Positions 58,473 to 64,000 of a stretch of 64,000 bases of DNA are shown piece by piece. Origin of the DNA: Polaromonas sp047303325 (GTDB taxonomy: Bacteria > Pseudomonadota > Gammaproteobacteria > Burkholderiales > Burkholderiaceae_C); contig NZ_JBKBEX010000023.1 in NCBI RefSeq assembly GCF_047303325.1, positions 1 through 64,000 on the forward strand, written 5' to 3'. The number at the start of each line of letters is the position of its first letter. Position 1 is the stretch's first letter. A model generated the notes under the pieces. The model worked only from the letters and a program-made list of their open reading frames with translations. It made no database searches and was not told the DNA's origin. The translations under genes were made by a program, and so were the position numbers.

Positions 58473-60494
58473 ATGACCCCTGTTCCGCAGATACGCCATT
58501 ACCAGAACTGGCTGCAGGCCACACGCGGCCTGTCATTCGATAACTACGAAGCTTTGTGGCGCTGGTCGGTGACCGACATAGACGCCTTCTGGCAAAGCGT
58601 CTGGGATTACTTCGAGGTCCAGTCGCCCACCGCGCACACCGCCGTGCTGGGCCGGCGCGCCATGCCGGGCGCCGAATGGTTTCCCGGCGCGCAGGGCAAT
58701 TACGCGCGACAGGTGTTCCGCCATGCGGCGGCCGCCGAGGCGGCTGGTGTGCCCGCCATCCTGAGCCATGGCGAAGCCAGCCTGGCCAGGGGCGAGCCAG
58801 CGCGTCAACTGGGCTGGGCGGAAATGCGCCGGCAGTCAGCCTCGCTGGCCCTGCACCTGAAAGCACAGGGCGTGCAACCCGGCGACCGCGTGGCCGCCTA
58901 CCTGCCCAACACGCCCGAAACCATGGTGGCTTTTCTCGCAACGGTCAGCTTGGGCGCCGTCTGGAGCGTCTGCGCGCCCGACATGGGCACGCCCGCCGTG
59001 CTGGACCGCTTTCGCCAGATAGCACCCAAGGTGTTGATCGCCTGCAACGGCGTGCACTACGGAGGCCGCGATATGCCGCGCGACGAGGCGGTGGCCGAGC
59101 TGGCCGCGGCCCTGCCCAGCGTCACGCATGTGCTGATCCACGAGATCCTCCCGCCCTCCAGCCTGCCGCCCGGCCAGGCGAGCTTCGCGCAGGCCGTCGC
59201 GCGCGACGATGCGCAGGTCGCGGCCTTCGAGCCGCTCTGGCTGCCTTTTGAGCATCCGCTGTGGATCGTCTATTCCAGCGGCACCACCGGCCTGCCCAAG
59301 CCCATCGTCCACGGCCACGGCGGCGTCGCGCTCGTGGGGCTGGCGCTGCTGCGCCTGCACAACGACCTGGCGCCCAGCCATGCCGAGCCGGCGAAGCCGG
59401 AACGCTTTCACTGGTACAGCTCCACGGGCTGGATCATGTGGAATGTGCAGGCCGCCAGCCTGCTCAACGGCACGACCTGCTGCATTTACGACGGCAACCC
59501 GGCCGGCACCAACAAGGACAAGCCCGACTGGACCACGCTCTGGCGTTTTGTCGCGAACACCGGTGCGACCTTCTTCGGTGCGGGTGCGGCCTTTTTTGCC
59601 AATTGCATGAAGTCGGGCATTGACTTGGGCCAGTGCGGAGACCTGAGCCGCTTGCGCACGCTGGGCACCACAGGTTCCCCGCTGAGTGAGGACACGCAGC
59701 GCTGGGGCACGGCGCAGTTCGCGAAGATGGGAAACCCCAATATCTGGTGGTGCAATATCTCTGGGGGCACAGACTTCGCCGGCGCGTTTATCGGCGGCAA
59801 TCGCGAACTGCCCGTGGTCCCCGGCGAAATGCAATGCCGCATCCTGGGCTGCGCCGTCGAAGCCTGGAACGACAAGGGCGAGTCTGTGATCGACGAAGTC
59901 GGTGAACTGGTTTGCACTCAGCCCCTGCCTTCCATGCCGCTGTATTTCGTCGGTGACAAGGACAATCAACGCTACCTGGCCAGCTACTTCGACACCTATC
60001 CCGGCGTCTGGCGCCACGGCGACTGGCTCAAGGTCACGCGTTCGGGCAGCTGCATCATCTACGGCCGCAGCGACGCCACCATCAACCGCCACGGCCTGCG
60101 CATGGGTACCAGCGAGCTCTATAGCGCCATCGAGGCCTTGCCCGAGGTGCTGGACTCCATGGTGGTCGACCTCGAGTACCTGGGCCGCGAAAGTTATATG
60201 CCGCTCTTTGTCGTGCTGCGAGCTGGCCAGGCGCTGGACGAGGCCATGAAGGCCAAACTCAACCAGGCCGTCAAGACCGCGCTGTCGCCGCGCTTTGTGC
60301 CCAACGAGATCTTCGCCGTGCCCGAGATCCCGCGCACGCTGTCGGGCAAGAAGCAGGAGCTGCCGATCAAGAAGCTCTTGCTGGGCCAGCCGCTGGAGAA
60401 AGTCGTGAACCGCGACGCCATGGCCAACCCCGCTTGCCTGGACTGGTATGTGGACTTTGCGCGCCGGCGCGCCGGGACTGCTCCTCAGGCTTGA
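58473..60494 (+). CDS. acetoacetyl-CoA synthetase
   Basis: The product is 673 residues, typical of acetoacetate-CoA ligases. The AMP-binding P-loop-like YSSGTTGLPKPIVHGHGG, the GRSDATINRHGLRMGTSE core and IPRTLSGKKQELPIKKLL near the end (with the acyl-adenylate lysine) are visible. It activates acetoacetate from ketone-body or polyhydroxybutyrate degradation to acetoacetyl-CoA. It follows the NmrA-like gene by 61 bases in the same direction. The acetyl-CoA synthetase alternative is less likely because of the WYSSTGWIMWN block. Confidence 0.92.
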   Translation: MTPVPQIRHYQNWLQATRGLSFDNYEALWRWSVTDIDAFWQSVWDYFEVQSPTAHTAVLGRRAMPGAEWFPGAQGNYARQVFRHAAAAEAAGVPAILSHGEASLARGEPARQLGWAEMRRQSASLALHLKAQGVQPGDRVAAYLPNTPETMVAFLATVSLGAVWSVCAPDMGTPAVLDRFRQIAPKVLIACNGVHYGGRDMPRDEAVAELAAALPSVTHVLIHEILPPSSLPPGQASFAQAVARDDAQVAAFEPLWLPFEHPLWIVYSSGTTGLPKPIVHGHGGVALVGLALLRLHNDLAPSHAEPAKPERFHWYSSTGWIMWNVQAASLLNGTTCCIYDGNPAGTNKDKPDWTTLWRFVANTGATFFGAGAAFFANCMKSGIDLGQCGDLSRLRTLGTTGSPLSEDTQRWGTAQFAKMGNPNIWWCNISGGTDFAGAFIGGNRELPVVPGEMQCRILGCAVEAWNDKGESVIDEVGELVCTQPLPSMPLYFVGDKDNQRYLASYFDTYPGVWRHGDWLKVTRSGSCIIYGRSDATINRHGLRMGTSELYSAIEALPEVLDSMVVDLEYLGRESYMPLFVVLRAGQALDEAMKAKLNQAVKTALSPRFVPNEIFAVPEIPRTLSGKKQELPIKKLLLGQPLEKVVNRDAMANPACLDWYVDFARRRAGTAPQA

Positions 60495-60506
60495 TCCGGG
60501 GAAGTC

Positions 60507-61463
60507 TCACACCCGCGCGCGCAACCACTGCGCCAGGTCCACCATGACCCGCAAGCCGACGGGCGATACCGCCGTGAAATGGATGCAGGCATGAATGGCC
60601 TCGGGGTAGTGCCGGTGTGCCACCTCCACGCCCGCTGCGGCCACGCGCTGCGCGAGGGCATGGCCTTCATCGCGCAGGGGGTCATGGCCCATGGTCGCCA
60701 CCCAGGTGGCGGGCAGGCTGGCCAAGCCGCCTGAATCGAGCAAGGCATAGTCGGGATGCTTCTGCGCATCGGCATCTCCGCCCAGGTAGCACGCCATAAA
60801 CCATTGCATCACGCCCATGGTCAGGAATTTGCCTTCGTTCTCGGGGTAAGACGCGCTGGGCTGGTCGGGGTGCTGCGCCACCGGGTAGATCAGGCCCAGC
60901 GCGCGCACGGCCCCGGAGTTGACGCGGCGCGATGCCACCAGCGCGAGTTGCGCACCGGCGCTGTCGCCGGCCACGGCGATGCGGCTGGCGTCACCGCCCA
61001 GCGCGTCCGCATTCGCAAGCACCCAGCGCAAGGCGGCCTCCACGTCGTCGGGTGCGGCGGGGAAGGGGTGCTCGGGCGCCAGCCGGTAATCCACCGCCAC
61101 CACCAGCATGCCGGCGTGGTAGCACAGCGTGCGGCAAACCTTGTCGTGGGTCTCCAGGTCGCCGATCACAAAACCGCCGCCATGCGCGTACAGCAGCACG
61201 GGCCAGGGGCCTGTGGTGTCGGGGCTGTACACGCGCAGGGGCAGTGGGCCGCCGGGGCCGGGGAAGCTCATGTCGCTTACCTTCCCGACGGCTGGCGCCG
61301 GCAGGCCCAAGGTGTCGGCGAGCTGGCGGTAAACCTGCCGGCCGATGGCAGAGGGCAGGCTTTCCATGGGCGGGTTGCCTTGCATGGCGGCCTGGGCCAG
61401 GAAGCCGGCCAAGCCGGGGTCCATGTCGGCTGTTTCCAGCACGGGGTTCACAACAGCTTTCAT
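60507..61463 (-). CDS. HSL-type alpha/beta-hydrolase (esterase/lipase)
   Basis: The product is 318 residues from the ATG at 61463, which has AAGGA upstream. An ATG at 61496 overlaps the preceding stop (ATGA) and is a serious alternative adding 11 residues. The HSL-family oxyanion motif HGGG is at 94-97 and the nucleophile Ser168 lies in GDSAG. The VDYRLAPEHPFPAAPDD segment is also diagnostic. It hydrolyses short esters or acylated compounds. It is the last gene of the RND/LivK/esterase operon. Confidence 0.9.
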   Translation of the reverse strand: MKAVVNPVLETADMDPGLAGFLAQAAMQGNPPMESLPSAIGRQVYRQLADTLGLPAPAVGKVSDMSFPGPGGPLPLRVYSPDTTGPWPVLLYAHGGGFVIGDLETHDKVCRTLCYHAGMLVVAVDYRLAPEHPFPAAPDDVEAALRWVLANADALGGDASRIAVAGDSAGAQLALVASRRVNSGAVRALGLIYPVAQHPDQPSASYPENEGKFLTMGVMQWFMACYLGGDADAQKHPDYALLDSGGLASLPATWVATMGHDPLRDEGHALAQRVAAAGVEVAHRHYPEAIHACIHFTAVSPVGLRVMVDLAQWLRARV

Positions 61464-61492
61464 GTGCGGGTCCTTGTTGGTAGAGGGTCTAT

Positions 61493-62614
61493 TCATCGCA
61501 AGAGTCTTCCGTCGCGCGCGCGCATGCCGATCTCGACGTGGTCCGAGGCCTGGTGCCGCTCGCGGCTGAACGACAGCTTGAAGCCGCCCAGGTCCAGCGC
61601 GCCCAGGCTCTCCATCGCTTCGCCCAGGCGCTGGCCGTCGGCGCGCGGGCCGGCGCGGCGCAAGGCCTCGGTGCAGACACGCAGGTTCAGGTAGGACTCC
61701 AGGCCTTCGAAGGTCAGGGCTTCGGGGCCTATATAAGCGTCGGCGTCGCGCTCGAGTTCGCGAACGATGGGCAGGCGCGCGACTTCCGGGTTCGGCACCA
61801 CGCTGGTGTAGCCCACCAGCCGGTTGCGAAACAGCCGTGTCAGCTGCGTGAGCCCCGAGGTCGATAAGGTAGCGACGGTGGACGGCACGCTGTCATAGGC
61901 CGAAGCCGGAAGCCGGCCCAGTGCGTCAAGCACCTCGTTGCCCAGGTTCATGATCAGGGCTTGCGGCGCTGTTTTTGCCGCGTCCTGGAATGCTCTTTCA
62001 ATCGACTCAAGCCGCGCATCGGCCGTGACGCGGCTGACCTGCTGGCCGCTGCGCTGCAGGGCGGCCACCAGCGCCGCGGTGCGCGCCGGCTCCGAGTCAT
62101 CGGCCAGCACCGCCACTTTGGAAACGCCTATGGAGCCCAGCTGGCGCGCCAGCGCCTCGGCTTCCCGGGCATCGTCGGGCCGCAGGCTGAAAACATGGCG
62201 AACGTCGGGTGCGCGCAGCGCCGCCGCGCCTGACATCGGGCCGACCAGCGGCACGCGCAGCTCGCGCGTGGCCTGGGCTGCTTCCCCGCAGGCGCGCTCA
62301 CCGAGGCAGTTGGCGATGAGCTGCGCATTGTGCTTGCGTACCAGGGTGCGCAGGTTGGCCGCCACGCGCCCGGGGTCGCCGCCGTCGTCCAGCGTCACAA
62401 GCTCCACGGGACGCCCGAGAATGCCGCCCGACGCATTAACGCGCTCCACATGGGCGCGGGCGCCGGCCAGCACGCGGTTCGCGACCGGAAAGCCCGGGCC
62501 GGTCAGCGGCAGCGATTGCCCGATGACGATGGGTTCGGGCGCGGCATGACTTGCCGCCGCACAGCAGAACATCGCTGCGGCAAGAAAGCCGCGCATAGTG
62601 ATGGATCCGGTCAT
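61493..62614 (-). CDS. LivK-type substrate-binding protein, operon partner of an RND/MMPL protein
   Basis: The product is 373 residues. The ATG at 62614 overlaps the stop of the RND gene (ATGA); a start at 62596 is also possible. A signal peptide ends SHAA. The type-1 binding-protein fold is clear: IVIGQSLPLTGPGFPVA, RVNASGGILGRPVELVTLDDG, LGGFKLSFS near the end. There is no ABC transporter, and the operon instead has an RND-type membrane protein and an esterase. It could supply or sense a ligand for that RND protein. Confidence 0.9.
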   Translation of the reverse strand: MTGSITMRGFLAAAMFCCAAASHAAPEPIVIGQSLPLTGPGFPVANRVLAGARAHVERVNASGGILGRPVELVTLDDGGDPGRVAANLRTLVRKHNAQLIANCLGERACGEAAQATRELRVPLVGPMSGAAALRAPDVRHVFSLRPDDAREAEALARQLGSIGVSKVAVLADDSEPARTAALVAALQRSGQQVSRVTADARLESIERAFQDAAKTAPQALIMNLGNEVLDALGRLPASAYDSVPSTVATLSTSGLTQLTRLFRNRLVGYTSVVPNPEVARLPIVRELERDADAYIGPEALTFEGLESYLNLRVCTEALRRAGPRADGQRLGEAMESLGALDLGGFKLSFSRERHQASDHVEIGMRARDGRLLR

Positions 62615-64000
62615 ACCAGTGCGCGCTTGCCAGCCTGCATGTGCAACGCGGCCGGCATGGCCGGGCGCAGCAGGAAATGCGCGAGCGCCGGCAACAGCAC
62701 CAGCGCCCCCACCATGTTCCACACAAACATAAAGGCCAGCAGAATGCCCATGTCGGCCTGGAACTTGATCGGCGAGAAAGCCCAGGTGCCCACGGCCAGG
62801 GCCAGCGTGATACCGGTGAGCAGCACCACGCGGCCGGTGAACTGCAGCGCATGGTGGTAGGCGTCGGAGAGGCTGGCGCCTTCGCGCATGCGCGCCAGCG
62901 TGATGCTGAGCACATACAGCGCGTAGTCCACGCCTATGCCCACGCCCAGCGCGATGACCGGCAAGGTGGCAACCTTCACCCCCATGCCCAGGCCTACCAT
63001 CAGCGCTTCGCACAAAATCGAGGTCAGCACCAGCGGCAGCACCGCCACCACCACGGCGCGCCAGGAGCGGAAGGTGATCCAGCACAAAATCACCACGGCC
63101 GCATACACCCACAACAGCATCTCGCGCATGGCCTTGCCCACCACGATGTTGGTGGCGGCCGCAATGCCGGCGCTGCCCGCCGCGAGCTTGAAGCTGACCT
63201 CGGGCGTGTTGTTGACGGCCGCGAAGCGTTCCGCGCTGTCCACCACGCCGGCCAGCGTTTCGGCCTTGTGGTCTTTCAGGTAAACATAGAGGGCCAGGAA
63301 GGAGCAGCTCTGGTTGAAGAGCTCGCGCGGCGCGCGCGTCTGCACGCCGCCCAGGGCGCCTTCGTTGGGCAGCAGTTCAAACCATTTGAAGTTGCCCTCG
63401 TTGTAGCCCACCATGGCCAGCTTGGAGAGCGCCGCCATGGAGTTGGTGGATTCCACGCCGGGCAACTGCTCAAGCCGCCAGGCCAGCGCATCAACCTTGG
63501 CCAGGGTTTCATAGCCCGTGCATTTGTCCGCAGGCGTGGTCACCATCACCGTCAGGATGTCGGCGCTGGCCGCGTAGTGGGCGATCTGGTAGGCGTTGTC
63601 CTGGTTGTAGCGCGAGCCGGGCCGTAGTTCGGAGGCGCCCGCATCCAGGTCGCCGATTTTCAGATGCAGGCTGGCGGCATAACCGCCCGCGGCCATCAGC
63701 GCCGCGACCACCACGGCCGCCGTGGCCCAGCGCTTTTGCGTGAAGTGGTCCAGCAAGGCCCAGAGCCATGAACGTTGAGCCCCTTGCGATGCTTCCTGGC
63801 GCAGGCTGCGTGCCGCCGCCGCGGGCGCCACGCCCACGTAAGACAGCAGGATAGGCAACAGCACCAAGTTGCTGAAGATCAGCACCGCCACGCCAATGCT
63901 GGCGATCAGCGCCAGATCCTGGATCACCTTGATCTGGATGATGACCAGCACCGCGAAGCCCACGGCATCGCAGAGCAGCGCGGTCAGGCCCGCGACAAAC
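62611..64000 (-). CDS. RND-superfamily/MMPL transporter, N-terminus beyond the window
   Basis: At least 463 C-terminal residues are present and the frame remains open to the edge. The region shows FVAGLTALLCDAVGFAVLV and several further membrane segments, a periplasmic domain, and a second helix group with CWITFRSWRAVVVAVLPLVLT and GVGIGVDYALYVLSITLA. The pattern is that of the MMPL/HpnN-like or COG1033 RND exporters that move lipids or hydrophobic compounds. It is translationally coupled to the LivK protein. Confidence 0.88.
   Translation of the reverse strand, partial: FVAGLTALLCDAVGFAVLVIIQIKVIQDLALIASIGVAVLIFSNLVLLPILLSYVGVAPAAAARSLRQEASQGAQRSWLWALLDHFTQKRWATAAVVVAALMAAGGYAASLHLKIGDLDAGASELRPGSRYNQDNAYQIAHYAASADILTVMVTTPADKCTGYETLAKVDALAWRLEQLPGVESTNSMAALSKLAMVGYNEGNFKWFELLPNEGALGGVQTRAPRELFNQSCSFLALYVYLKDHKAETLAGVVDSAERFAAVNNTPEVSFKLAAGSAGIAAATNIVVGKAMREMLLWVYAAVVILCWITFRSWRAVVVAVLPLVLTSILCEALMVGLGMGVKVATLPVIALGVGIGVDYALYVLSITLARMREGASLSDAYHHALQFTGRVVLLTGITLALAVGTWAFSPIKFQADMGILLAFMFVWNMVGALVLLPALAHFLLRPAMPAALHMQAGKRALV

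Overview
The window is a GC-rich bacterial chromosome segment. Gene content and order suggest a betaproteobacterium of the Comamonadaceae (Polaromonas / Rhodoferax / Variovorax type). The pointers are mnmG-rsmG-parA-parB, thiC-thiO-thiS-thiG-thiE under a TPP riboswitch, orphan TctC/Bug and LivK-type binding proteins, a CysB-type LysR, and short dispersed repeats of a kind common in that family. The assignment is inferred from gene families, since no rRNA or tRNA gene was seen. About 66 protein genes are called, two of them cut by the window edges.

Layout. 0-2.1 kb: the edge of an unknown gene, two small secreted Ala- or Gly-rich proteins and a Spy/CpxP-like protein. 2.2-7.3 kb: thiamin operon with a visible promoter and riboswitch. 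7.3-13.9 kb: flavin ene-reductase, glutathione transferase, AsmA-like protein, DUF1328 protein, transglutaminase-like protein, then a class II aldolase and BASS transporter pair divergent from a Crp/Fnr regulator. 14.8-18.7 kb: a thioesterase/oxidoreductase pair, a LuxR-type regulator fused to an alpha/beta hydrolase, and an MddA-like methanethiol methyltransferase. Both flanking promoters carry the same TACCGTA boxes, which makes a candidate undescribed regulon. 18.7-23.2 kb: YkgJ, Bug protein, HxlR/SMR divergent pair, flavin reductase and a Phd/VapC toxin-antitoxin pair. 23.2-30.4 kb: mnmG, rsmG, LysE-type exporter, parA, two hydrolases and parB, with two near-perfect parS sites inside mnmG and rsmG.

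30.5-43.2 kb: histidine kinase behind a large palindrome, D-lactate dehydrogenase-like flavoprotein, EF-hand protein, cobalamin adenosyltransferase, CysB, two orphan LivK proteins, thioesterase, a second AsmA-like paralogue and a uracil/xanthine permease. 43.26-43.53 kb: a 270-bp MITE-like element with 31-bp inverted ends. 44.0-53.8 kb: five small envelope proteins of unknown function leading into a 2428-residue RTX protein with an internal 271-residue duplication. The DNA becomes clearly A/T-richer around 45.5-47.2 kb. 53.8-64 kb: hydrolase plus a 37-residue membrane protein and a TetR regulator sharing an operator, RidA, RNase H-like protein, a LysR/NmrA divergent pair with a perfect T-N11-A palindrome, acetoacetyl-CoA synthetase, and an esterase / LivK / RND-MMPL operon cut by the right edge.

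The recurring theme is local regulatory logic. At least seven regulator or toxin-antitoxin loci have a visible palindrome or box cluster in the adjoining promoter region. Operons are tightly packed, often with ATGA or TGATG overlaps.
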